Positions 1-6,636 of a stretch of DNA of 64,000 nt are shown one piece after another. The stretch is from Hyphomicrobiaceae bacterium (GTDB lineage: Bacteria > Pseudomonadota > Alphaproteobacteria > Rhizobiales > Hyphomicrobiaceae). The stretch spans positions 1 through 64,000 of the forward strand of contig JAGRKV010000020.1 of NCBI GenBank assembly GCA_020442165.1, given 5' to 3'. Position 1 is the first letter of the stretch, and the number at the start of each line of letters is the position of its first letter. Made by a program: the position numbers and the translations under genes. The notes under the pieces were generated by a model. That model was given only the letters and a program-made list of their open reading frames with translations. It was not told where the DNA came from and did no database searches.

Positions 1-111
1 AACACCTGGCTCCGCCAGTACAATCACGTCCGCCCGCATCACGCACTCGGCATGCGCCCGCCGGTCCCCGAAACGATATTAGAGAAGCCCCAAATCAGTG
101 GCCTAGACTGA
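1..111 (+). CDS. C-terminal fragment of IS3-type transposase (integrase core, OrfB-like)
   Basis: Reading frame 1 is open from the window edge and ends with TGA at 109-111, giving 36 residues that contain WLRQYNHVRPHHAL followed by GMRPPVPET. The phrase YN-x-x-RPHxAL is the usual end of the DDE integrase core (rve) in IS3-family transposases, just after the catalytic Glu region. The upstream part lies outside the window, so completeness cannot be judged. Bases 112-253 after the stop show no gene and probably hold the insertion-sequence end, but no partner inverted repeat can be checked here. It marks the left part of the window as mobile-element territory. Confidence 0.85.
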   Translation, partial: NTWLRQYNHVRPHHALGMRPPVPETILEKPQISGLD

Positions 112-253
112 GGGGGCTGGACAAGGGATCTGGGGCGGGAGATTTAGGTACCAGAACCCTTGAACCGGCCATACTCTTGGGCGCTCGATTTGCTCCAAAC
201 CATTCTCAGAAAACCGACAGCATCAACTGTCGTCGGTCTTCATATTGAACCTA

Positions 254-526
254 TCAATAGTTAGATGCAATGTAACCGAGGAGAAAAAACGCGGCGTTGG
301 TTGCGATGCCCCACCAGATTCCACGGCGTCCTTCAACGGCGAGCAACTTTTCCATGTGCTCCTTGAGCTCAACAATATCTGCTTGGGTAACCTCACCGCT
401 CTCAAGCACAGAGTCGGCAAATGACGAAGGCGGCATGCCTTTGGCGACAAGCCGGTCATCAATCGCCCGGCGCATCGCCAGAAAGGCTTCCGTCGAGTTT
501 TGTTGATCGGATTTCATGCTCATCAT
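254..526 (-). CDS. Small protein with C-terminal membrane anchor
   Basis: This 90-residue product is not one I recognise. The N-terminal two thirds is charged and helical-looking (STEAFLAMRRAIDDRLVAKG, then VTQADIVELKEHMEKLL). The last about 20 residues, WWGIATNAAFFLLGYIASNY, form one membrane segment, so it is probably tail-anchored with the charged part in the cytoplasm. The start is placed at 526 because AGGAGA at 531-536 precedes a doublet ATG-ATG; an upstream in-frame ATG at 583 lacks such a site. It lies 34 nt downstream of the trypsin-like protease gene on the same strand, so the two are probably one transcript. A role as membrane partner or substrate of the protease is inference only. 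Confidence 0.65.
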   Translation of the reverse strand: MMSMKSDQQNSTEAFLAMRRAIDDRLVAKGMPPSSFADSVLESGEVTQADIVELKEHMEKLLAVEGRRGIWWGIATNAAFFLLGYIASNY

Positions 527-560
527 CGGATCTCCTGATTTACGAGTTGATAGCGTCAAA

Positions 561-1538
561 TCACCGTGTGCGCAGAGGTTCAAAAGTTGACATCAGACGC
601 GCCAGAAAAGACTTACGCGGCGCCTCTGTCTTCGCGGCCGGTGATTCCGCGATAGCTTCGCGTATCGATTGAATCGAAACGCCTTCGTTAACGCCCGCCA
701 CGGTTTTATCCACGGTCACACCGTCGTGGAGAGTGGCCGCCCCGGCTCGATGTATTCCCACAAGTTGAAGGTGCTCATTGAGAACCGCGCCACCCGAAGA
801 TCCGGGAGCTGTCGGGCACTTGTAACGAAGGAAGGTCGGAAACGTGGTGCCGCTACGAACAGCGCTACCGTGGAAGTGATTGTCTTCAATCGTTGCGCTA
901 GCCGGACCGCCGAATGGATGCGAAAGCAGAAAGGACCGCTGGCGGCGACGCCCGCCGCCAGAATCATTGGGCACAAATTCTTCGGGATCATCGTGTGCAA
1001 TGGGCAGTGCGGGGATCTCGAAATGGCGAGGTATATAGATCGGCGGAGGGATCAGACGCAGCACACACACATCGAGGACATCAACCGGCGACGCCCAAAT
1101 GACCTCGCAAGCGCAGGATTGACGGGGGTAGCGCTCGTCGAAGCTCACTCGAATCAGTTCCGCACGCTTCGACAAGCGCGAACCACGCGACTTCTTCGGA
1201 TCAAAAAGAACATGGCACGCGGTCAGAACAACATCTTCGTCAAGACGACTGAAACCCAGATCAGCGGCGCGCACGGCGCAACCAGACCCGATGTGACTGC
1301 CTCCCTTCGTAATGCGGGCGATACCTGCAAACGATCCATGTAGGACCGCGAAAAACTCAGCAGATCGCGCTCGGTGATTGCTACCGTGTGATGCCTCCAA
1401 GGGGGAGCTTTCCACCGCATCTTGCTGAGATGGGGATGCCGCGAGCATCGCGTTGATCCAATCGATACGGGTTGGAAATTCTCCATCCGGTCCTGTCCAG
1501 ACCGGAATGGGCTCGTGAATGAATGCGGACCGATCCAT
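561..1538 (-). CDS. Trypsin-like serine protease (S1-type fold)
   Basis: The 325-residue product carries a recognisable chymotrypsin-fold triad. His109 lies in LTACHVLF, Asp156 in VDVLDVCVLRL (Asp153 is an alternative) and Ser248 in TAPGSSGGAVLN, the classic GxSGG loop. There is no signal peptide or membrane segment, so it is probably cytoplasmic, unlike DegP proteases, and there is no PDZ domain. About 55 residues precede the protease domain and resemble nothing I know. The start at 1538 is set by GGAGGT at 1547-1552; an upstream ATG at 1589 has no comparable site. Cytoplasmic trypsin-like domains in bacteria often act as effectors of conflict systems (established for several families). Assigning that role here is inference from the island context and the adjacent membrane protein. 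Confidence 0.85.
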   Translation of the reverse strand: MDRSAFIHEPIPVWTGPDGEFPTRIDWINAMLAASPSQQDAVESSPLEASHGSNHRARSAEFFAVLHGSFAGIARITKGGSHIGSGCAVRAADLGFSRLDEDVVLTACHVLFDPKKSRGSRLSKRAELIRVSFDERYPRQSCACEVIWASPVDVLDVCVLRLIPPPIYIPRHFEIPALPIAHDDPEEFVPNDSGGGRRRQRSFLLSHPFGGPASATIEDNHFHGSAVRSGTTFPTFLRYKCPTAPGSSGGAVLNEHLQLVGIHRAGAATLHDGVTVDKTVAGVNEGVSIQSIREAIAESPAAKTEAPRKSFLARLMSTFEPLRTR

Positions 1539-1754
1539 CGCCAAACACCTCCAACTGAAGATGCGTAGAGATAGCATGTTTTCACTCACAATGTGAGTAA
1601 AAAATGCACCATCGCTTTTCTGTCGTGTTTGCAGGGTGTTAGGAGTCTAAATCACAGCAGGGCGCTCGCTTGCGCGTCGAATTCGACGTCCGACACCGAG
1701 CCGCGAAATCGATCTGGGACTTGGAGGTGGTCCAAGAACACGGGCCCGGCAGGG

Positions 1755-2429
1755 TTAGGGATGAGACATGCCTTTGCCGCTTCGGCAGTCGTAGAACGAG
1801 CGTGGCCTTGCAATCCGAGGACGTCGCTCGGAATCGGTTTCGCTCGATATCTCGGCCAATGCCGCATCAGCTTTGCCAGCAGCCTGAGCAACGAGAAATG
1901 TACCGGGTGGCAGTTGTAGCCAGTGTGTAAGCAGGTGATCCACTCGCGCGCTAAACGGGCGCTTCCCACCCAACAACGTCCCAAAGTTTTGGAGAGAGAG
2001 TCCAATTGCTCTCGCCGCTGATGTCCCTGTGAGACCGCGCTTCTGCAAGTGCATGCGGAGGAGTTCTCCGGCCGACATATCGTTTGCCGGGTTCACTTTC
2101 ACTGCATCAGAGAGCGGTTCGGGCAGATCGCGCGGCTCATTTTCGATATCCGCCACGAAAGCATCGTATCGTGCCTTGGCCAAGGCGAAATGACGATGAT
2201 TGTAGCCGAGCGCGAGACTGATGCGCACCGAACAGGCAACGCTTAACGGAGAACGGTTCGCAAGGATCGCAAACAAGAACGACCCATCGATACCAGCCGC
2301 CCTGCTTAATTCGATTGTAGATATTCCGCCCCTCACGAGATGAGCCCGTATCAAATCGGACGGAGCCGGCGTTGGCGCACAATCGGAGAGAGGCAACTCC
2401 ATCTGGTCAATTGAAAACTGCGAAAGCAT
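1755..2429 (-). CDS. Tandem HigA-like helix-turn-helix DNA-binding protein
   Basis: The 224-residue protein contains two copies of an XRE/HigA-like unit. The first (about 24-95) contains DLIRAHLVRGGISTIELSRA and LANRSPLSVACSVRIS; the second (about 118-190) contains ELLRMHLQKRGLTGTSAARA and LLGGKRPFSARVDHLL. The layout 'leu-leu-arg ... gly-lys-arg-pro-phe/leu-ser' matches HigA/VapI antitoxins, which normally carry one such domain in about 100 residues. The C-terminal 35 residues are polar and Arg/Ser-rich. No HigB-like toxin is adjacent. The ATG has no ribosome binding site; instead a -10 box ends 7 nt upstream and a 9-bp palindrome overlaps the start, pointing to a leaderless, self-regulated gene. 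Function is probably transcriptional repression; antitoxin activity is unproven. Confidence 0.75.
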   Translation of the reverse strand: MLSQFSIDQMELPLSDCAPTPAPSDLIRAHLVRGGISTIELSRAAGIDGSFLFAILANRSPLSVACSVRISLALGYNHRHFALAKARYDAFVADIENEPRDLPEPLSDAVKVNPANDMSAGELLRMHLQKRGLTGTSAARAIGLSLQNFGTLLGGKRPFSARVDHLLTHWLQLPPGTFLVAQAAGKADAALAEISSETDSERRPRIARPRSFYDCRSGKGMSHP

Positions 2430-2455
2430 TTAGTCTGTATAATGATTAAATGCTT
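2424..2455. promoter_or_regulatory. Perfect 9-bp inverted repeat, candidate autoregulatory operator
   Basis: AAGCATTTA at 2424-2432 and TAAATGCTT at 2447-2455 are exact reverse complements separated by 14 bp, giving a 23-bp centre-to-centre distance (about two helical turns). The left arm contains the start codon of the tandem-HTH gene (2427-2429) and the spacer contains its -10 box, so a protein bound here would block transcription. The two HTH units of the adjacent protein make it the obvious candidate binder, which is inference. Confidence 0.6.
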
Positions 2456-2464
2456 AATAAGCAA
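2436..2464 (-). promoter_or_regulatory. Sigma-70-like promoter of the tandem-HTH gene
   Basis: On the minus strand TTGCTT (2464-2459) is followed after exactly 17 nt by TATACA (2441-2436). The A of the start codon is at 2429, 6 nt beyond the -10 box, so transcription would begin on or next to the ATG and the mRNA would be leaderless. The -35 box overlaps the hairpin that ends the upstream gene. Confidence 0.5.
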
Positions 2465-2485
2465 GCCGGTCGGTCCGGCTTGCTT
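2459..2485 (-). terminator. Hairpin downstream of the RHH gene
   Basis: AAGCAAGCCGG (2459-2469) and CCGGCTTGCTT (2475-2485) form a perfect 11-bp stem with a 5-nt loop. It sits 26 nt after the stop of the RHH gene. On the minus strand the tail is TTATTAAG, a weak T tract; on the plus strand it is TTG after the stem. It is probably an intrinsic terminator for the minus-strand transcript. Confidence 0.55.
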
Positions 2486-2510
2486 TTGAAGATGACTGTT
2501 ACGCAAAAAT

Positions 2511-2873
2511 TCAGTCTTTGGGGTCGTGCAACGGCGGAGCCCCCGCAAGCCGGCGCTGCTCGGACCGTTTGGCTTCTTCCTCGATGACGTAATCTTCGTA
2601 ATGATTCAGCGCCTCGCGCAGTAAATCCACTTTGGTAGGTATGCGCCGAACCTTCATCAACCACTCAAGGCGCGGGATGGCATCCCGAGGCACCAAGAAC
2701 GAGATGCGCAAAATCTTGCTGTTGGCGTCCGTCCCTTTGGATTTGGTCGTACGTCCGGCTGCCCTGCTACCAGCATCCGGCGGGCGTTTCTTAACTTGCT
2801 TGCTGCGACGCTTCTCGCGCGTGTCATCCGTGCCGGGCTTGATTGCGGCAGCGCTGTGCTTAGAGTTCAACAT
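2511..2873 (-). CDS. Ribbon-helix-helix-like DNA-binding protein with basic tail
   Basis: Of 120 residues, the first 50 are very basic and Lys/Arg/Ser-rich (EKRRSKQVKKRPP). The segment from about 52 to 100 contains KILRISFLVPRD as a short beta strand, then IPRLEWLMKVRRIPTKVDLLREALNHYED, which reads as two helices with a turn. That strand-helix-helix order matches MetJ/Arc-type RHH repressors. The Asp/Glu-rich C-terminus is short. Such proteins often serve as antitoxins or plasmid/island regulators, but no toxin gene is visible nearby. The start uses GGA about 6 nt before the ATG. The gene is followed by a hairpin terminator and is probably monocistronic. Confidence 0.6.
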   Translation of the reverse strand: MLNSKHSAAAIKPGTDDTREKRRSKQVKKRPPDAGSRAAGRTTKSKGTDANSKILRISFLVPRDAIPRLEWLMKVRRIPTKVDLLREALNHYEDYVIEEEAKRSEQRRLAGAPPLHDPKD

Positions 2874-3037
2874 GAGGATTCCATCGGATTAAGGGATGCG
2901 CGCACATCGGAACGGCGACCGCATCCGCGCTATAACCTGCGGCAACGTGCGCAACCAACACCGAAGGAGGCGGTCGGGCCGCTTCGAGCGAAGCGTCTGA
3001 AACCCGTCCTGCAACTTCGCGGGCGCAAGTGCCACTA

Positions 3038-3292
3038 CTAGTTCACTATATCAATGGCGACCTTTGTGACAACGGTACAGCCGCTATCGTCGAGCGTGGT
3101 TATCTCAACTTTCTCGTGCAACTGCGTGCCCGTGCGACTGAATTCCATCTCCTCGGCAACAAAGGCGATGTCGTGGAGGGGCGTATCGCCTTGCTCCACC
3201 ACCTCAACCTTTTCGAGGATTAGAAGGTCTCCAAGTCCCGGCAGCTCACGCTGTGGCGCACGACCAGCCGGTTTCCGACGTTGCGTCCCCAT
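3038..3292 (-). CDS. Unknown small protein translationally coupled to the secreted mini-protein
   Basis: I do not recognise this 85-residue product. Residues 1-17 are basic and Pro-rich; the rest alternates as short beta strands (LLILEKVEVVE, then KVEITTLDD and TVVTKVAIDIVN). The start at 3292 is preceded by GAGGAGGAGA (3297-3306 on the minus strand), one of the strongest ribosome sites in the window. That site lies inside the coding sequence of the 61-residue upstream gene, where it encodes Glu-Glu-Glu. The two genes overlap by 47 nt in different frames, so coupled translation is likely. Alternatively a single frameshift would join the signal peptide of the upstream frame to this domain, making one secreted protein. 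Confidence 0.45.
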   Translation of the reverse strand: MGTQRRKPAGRAPQRELPGLGDLLILEKVEVVEQGDTPLHDIAFVAEEMEFSRTGTQLHEKVEITTLDDSGCTVVTKVAIDIVN

Positions 3293-3431
3293 GCATCTCC
3301 TCCTCACTTCTAGCGCCCTCCCAGACCTCGGCCGGCACAACATCCGTGACGTCGCCGGTCCAGGCTGCGGCCGGAGGCATGGTTGCCAGAAGGACTACCG
3401 CTAGAAGAACAAAGAGGATCGAAGTCAGCAT
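3246..3431 (-). CDS. Secreted mini-protein with signal peptide
   Basis: The 61-residue product begins with a convincing Sec signal peptide: MLTSILFVLLAVVLLATM followed by PPAAA-W, with cleavage probable after the Ala run near residue 23. The mature part is about 38 residues, acidic, with one Cys near the end. The start is supported by AGGAG at 3439-3443, 7 nt upstream. The final 47 nt overlap the next gene in another frame. The family is unknown. A frameshifted remnant of a longer exported protein is the main alternative. Confidence 0.5.
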   Translation of the reverse strand: MLTSILFVLLAVVLLATMPPAAAWTGDVTDVVPAEVWEGARSEEEMHGDATSETGWSCATA

Positions 3432-3561
3432 GGTGGATCTCCTAAAACCTCGAAATAGGGTCTATGACACCCAATACGTACTACTTTTCACGCCGGAATC
3501 CAACAAGTCTACTCAAAAATGTGAACATGTTGCGTATTGGCGACGATAGCCGGCGGGTGTC

Positions 3562-4275
3562 CTAGCGTCCGGCAAATCGCGTGCTGCGAACATCAGCGCG
3601 TCGGTAGCTCCGTGACCTTCCTGCAGTAAAATAGAGCGCTCTTCGTGCGGCCGATTCAGTCGCCAGCCGCGCTGCGACCTCCAATCGAACGCTTTTGACA
3701 TCGTCTCCGCTCTCATCCCGCCTGACGTCCCAGAGCGCCGGCTTCTCAATCAGCTCGCAAGCCATTGCCGCCAGATCCTTCAGGGCATGCCCGTCTCGCA
3801 CGCTTCTAAGTAACGGCCGATGAAGCCTTGGAAGGTGCGGATCTGAAAGATCAAGCTTAGCGAGCGCCTGAAACTCAGGGGGCGGCATCTGACCATTATC
3901 GGATGAGACTTCCGCAAACATTCCTTCGAAATAGTCGTCATGATAAGTGAGCGCATCAAGCCCGGCGACTCTATAGATCGCGCTCCATGGCACATCTTCG
4001 ATCAATGCAGCGGACAGCGCAGCAATGGCCGTTAGTCCTCGGCAAACGCATACGGCTTCGCTGAAAAAGCGCTCGTTGATGTCCAGCGGAGGTTCAATCA
4101 GCACGCTGCCATCTGTGGCATGAACTGTGGTCGCGTAAGCGACGACTTCACTGCGATCGGAGTAGTTTGCAAAGAGGAGCGTAAGTCTAGTCACGCTGTT
4201 CGCGCGGCGCAGTACCGGCACAGCCGATTCGGGCAAACGCATTCGATCGAGCAAAAATCCTTGAGGATGAAGCAT
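3562..4275 (-). CDS. Orphan 237-residue protein, function unknown
   Basis: The start is supported by GGAGGA a few bases before the ATG. The product has no signal peptide or clear membrane segment. It begins with a beta-rich part (VTRLTLLFANY, VVAYATTVHATDGSVLIEPP), continues with an amphipathic helical stretch (VCRGLTAIAALSAALIEDVP) and a mixed middle, and ends with an Arg-rich helical tail (VRLEVAARLATESAARRAL). The last 25 residues are very basic. I cannot place it in a family. Its nearest neighbours are the 301-residue HTH-like protein upstream on the same strand (224 nt gap) and the secreted mini-protein, all within the accessory block, so a role tied to that block is plausible but undefined. 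Confidence 0.55.
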   Translation of the reverse strand: MLHPQGFLLDRMRLPESAVPVLRRANSVTRLTLLFANYSDRSEVVAYATTVHATDGSVLIEPPLDINERFFSEAVCVCRGLTAIAALSAALIEDVPWSAIYRVAGLDALTYHDDYFEGMFAEVSSDNGQMPPPEFQALAKLDLSDPHLPRLHRPLLRSVRDGHALKDLAAMACELIEKPALWDVRRDESGDDVKSVRLEVAARLATESAARRALYFTAGRSRSYRRADVRSTRFAGR

Positions 4276-4499
4276 CAGCGTTCCTCCACGTGCGCTTGCG
4301 TAAGCGCCTTCCTCCTTCCCACCCCCTAACTTCGTATGCCCCTCGACAGCGCAAACACCTTCGGTACGCTTATAAGATTGTCATACAATGACTGCTCCCG
4401 CGCAATCCGATATAACTTGGTTCTTACGCTAAAAATTGGGAATGTTATCTCGACGGAATCGTACTTTTCCGACTACCGTGAGGATCACTGTGCTGTGCG

Positions 4500-5405
4500 T
4501 CAACTGCATAGGACGCCGAACTCGTTCTCAATATCTGTTGCGCTCTGCGCGATCAAAGTCTCGCGCTTGTCCCCCAGCAACTTCTTCTGTCGCGCCTTTA
4601 AATCGCTGGCGATAAAGTTATGACTTGCGATCAACGCCTCAAGGTGCGAGTTCCAGAACTCCGGAAATTCTAAGTCGATCCCATTCGAATTTGTGCGGCA
4701 AACCACGATAGGAGTCGCCATGGGGGTGCCTTGTGACGTGGTAAGGCCGGTCAGAATGCCACCCATTGTAGTGGTACTCATCGACTGTGTGCGACGCAGC
4801 AACACCGAGCCAAGGTCGAAGCGCCGGGTCTCGTCGCAGCAACCTACAAACGCGCTGATGGTTGTGTTGTTGATGTAGCTGTACCCGCGATAGACTCGAA
4901 CATTATCGCTGTTGGGTGCTTGACCATCGGGAACGTGTGAAACCAGAGTGACCGGGAACTGGTTACGGAACAGCTTGTGCAAGATCAGCTTGTCCCGAAC
5001 GTATGCGGTCGGACCGGACTCACGTCGATAGAGATCGTAAGTTCCAACGACCGTGTCGTTAATGCGCTCGCGCTGCTTTGTGTCGATGACTTGCTCGTCA
5101 AGCGAAAGTGGCTTCTTCACAACAAGTAGCGGCGTCTGCGAATTGTAGATTTTGAAGGTTGTTAGAGGCGCATCTGCCGGCAAGAGTTTTTGAATGATAA
5201 GTTGTTCCCGCAGAGCACCGATCGCTCGTTCAAGCTTTCCGATTGTGCGCTGTTGCGGTTTGCGAGTTGCGTTAATGAGGTCCCTTAGGGCGTCGCGCGA
5301 TACCTCATCTTGCAAAGCATCGTGTAATTGCTTGCCCGTCATACCGAGCTGCTTGGCAACAATATAGAACCAGTTCGAAGCACGAACCGCTGCGGGTTTA
5401 GACAC
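4500..5405 (-). CDS. HTH-like protein with possible C-terminal sensor domain
   Basis: The 301-residue protein starts with GTG after a purine-rich GGGGGGAAGG run. Residues about 8-68 are helical with the pattern VAKQLGMTGKQLHDALQDEV then LINATRKPQQRTIGKLERAI, compatible with an XRE-type HTH. The region about 115-245 contains GTYDLYRRES, RVYRGYSYINN and MGGILTGLTTSQGTPMATP. This pattern ('gly-thr-tyr ... tyr-arg-gly ... gly-ile-leu-x-gly ... pro-x-ala') resembles, from memory, a small beta sensor domain fused to bacterial HTH proteins; that match is unverified. The C-terminal 60 residues are helical. A pair of direct repeats just upstream looks like its operator. It may sense a ligand and control the block. 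Confidence 0.55.
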   Translation of the reverse strand: MSKPAAVRASNWFYIVAKQLGMTGKQLHDALQDEVSRDALRDLINATRKPQQRTIGKLERAIGALREQLIIQKLLPADAPLTTFKIYNSQTPLLVVKKPLSLDEQVIDTKQRERINDTVVGTYDLYRRESGPTAYVRDKLILHKLFRNQFPVTLVSHVPDGQAPNSDNVRVYRGYSYINNTTISAFVGCCDETRRFDLGSVLLRRTQSMSTTTMGGILTGLTTSQGTPMATPIVVCRTNSNGIDLEFPEFWNSHLEALIASHNFIASDLKARQKKLLGDKRETLIAQSATDIENEFGVLCS

Positions 5406-5422
5406 CCCTTCCCCCCAAAATG

Positions 5423-5453
5423 TACGAATTCCTGCTCATGAATATACGAATTC
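5423..5453. promoter_or_regulatory. Direct repeat TACGAATTC x2, 22-bp period, candidate operator
   Basis: TACGAATTC occurs at 5423-5431 and again at 5445-5453, exactly 22 bp apart. Extending left, the copies read TGTACGAATTC and TATACGAATTC (10 of 11 identical). The repeats lie 18-48 bp upstream of the GTG of the 301-residue HTH-like gene, where an operator would be expected, and the two-turn spacing would put both copies on the same DNA face. No clear -35/-10 pair could be fixed here. Confidence 0.5.
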
Positions 5454-6190
5454 AGACATCAGCAAAAGTAGGCTTTGGCATCTGGCGTCACGCCAAATGA
5501 CCGACTTGCGACCGGCCAAAACAGTCCGCAATGGCTAGCGCCCACGTCGGGTTTCCCGGCAATGGCGGATTGTTCGCCAATGCTGCGCTTCTGTGCTAGT
5601 GGCTACGGGCGCATCAAGGTCAAGCGGTACGACGACGCCCGATCCGACAATTCGCCGATTTCAGTCATACGGACCTTCAGCGTGTGGGTCGCATCCGAGC
5701 GGCGGCTCGCAGCGCATGCTTGCTCCAATTCACCGCCCGATCGCTATCCTTCAGATAGGCGGGTACGTGCTACATCCAATGACCAACCGAGCACCATTCA
5801 GCGTGCAACTGCCAATGGCAAAGCTCATGAGCGAGGACATAAAGGTATTCCCGCGTCGATGTCGGCCATTGTGCTTCTCACGCCGACGCAATGGTAGCGA
5901 CATCGGATCGACAAGGTGGCCATCAAGCCTCAACTCGAAATGCAATGCAGGCACCACAATGCTACAAGCGGCCGACAATCATGACATCGATCCGTTGTTG
6001 GCCTTCGCCAGGTCATGACGTTGTACCGATAACGCGACGTTTGGCATTGCCGGCGCGCGTCCGGATAACCATCAGCATGACGACTCAACGTGCAGCATGG
6101 CACCACATCATGCCACCGTATCGGTGTGTGCCCGGTGTGTGCCCAGCAAAAAGCCGGCTGAGTGCCGGCTGCGTAATGTCTTGATTTTAT
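5454..6190. other. Gene-poor stretch between the accessory genes and tRNA-Ala
   Basis: No open frame here has both a ribosome site and protein-like composition; the frames that are open are Arg/Ser/Pro-rich and low in hydrophobic periodicity. Apart from the M23 peptidase relic at about 5870-6090, I see nothing interpretable. The stretch is where an island integrase would be expected if the block had entered at tRNA-Ala, and none is present. It is probably decayed island DNA. Confidence 0.5.
5870..6090 (-). pseudogene. Degenerate M23 (LytM/lysostaphin-like) metallopeptidase relic
   Basis: On the minus strand one frame reads ALHFELRLDGHLVDPMSL, which fits the end of M23 peptidases (PHLHFExRxNGxxVDPxxYL, where HxH ligates zinc). 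In a second frame further upstream lies AGNAKRRVIGTT, which fits the preceding 'VKxGQVIGxVG' strand. The two pieces are in different frames, separated by stop codons, and the first zinc His of HLH is replaced by Ala. No ORF longer than 75 residues spans it. I read this as a decayed gene fragment; a chance resemblance cannot be excluded because only about 30 residues match. Confidence 0.35.
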
Positions 6191-6266
6191 TGGTGGAGCC
6201 GAGGGGAATCGAACCCCTGACCTCTGCAGTGCGATTGCAGCGCTCTCCCATCTGAGCTACGGCCCC
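6191..6266 (-). tRNA. tRNA-Ala (anticodon CGC)
   Basis: The minus strand reads as a full cloverleaf. The acceptor arm GGGGCCG pairs with CGGCTCC (one G-T pair), followed by the D arm GCTC...GAGC, the anticodon arm CTGCA-ATCGCAC-TGCAG with anticodon CGC reading GCG, and the T arm AGGGG-TTCGATT-CCCCT. The discriminator is A, and CCA is encoded at 6193-6191. The 3' end points toward lower coordinates, that is, toward the accessory block, as expected if an island used the tRNA 3' end as attachment site. Confidence 0.95.
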
Positions 6267-6636
6267 TGGCGGTGGCGGGCATTTAGGAGGCGGCCCTTCG
6301 TGTTGTCAAGAACGCCAACCAGGGGTCTGGTGCGGCGCGGTGGGGTGGGCAGAACCGCGCCGATCGCAACGGCCGCACCGGGTTGGGTTCGTTCCGGGCT
6401 GGCGCCGCAATCTGCAGCAGAAGGCTCCACGAATGCCACCAGAGGCGCTGCGCCGGCGGGACGCTAAGCCCGCCCAGCCGCTTCAGGCCGGCGGCGCGGT
6501 GCGCCGGAACACCCCCGGACAAGACCTAAGATCAGAAAAATTCGGCCGCCAAACATCGGCGCGACGCCCAGGCGCTTGCCGCACGAAGCCCCAGACGGTA
6601 CACGTCTGACACCTTGCGCTCGAGACCGGAATCCTC
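6267..6636. other. Intergenic stretch between tRNA-Ala and yggT
   Basis: The 370 bases contain no convincing gene; open frames here are Pro/Arg-rich shadows. The stretch must hold the minus-strand tRNA promoter and the plus-strand yggT promoter, but no -35/-10 pair was clear enough to name. Confidence 0.5.

Noticed and set aside
669-1343. A 224-residue plus-strand frame opposite the trypsin-like gene
   Set aside because: It is a shadow of the protease gene; the composition is Arg/Thr/Ala-rich with no domain and no ribosome site.
3038-3292. Assignment of the 85-residue protein to a trypsin-co-occurring domain
   Set aside because: Its beta-strand pattern does not show the features I remember for those domains, and it is four genes away from the protease.
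5475-6018. Two overlapping plus-strand frames of about 140 residues left of tRNA-Ala
   Set aside because: No ribosome sites, Arg/Ser/Pro-rich composition and overlap in different frames; the minus strand shows better peptidase-like remnants.
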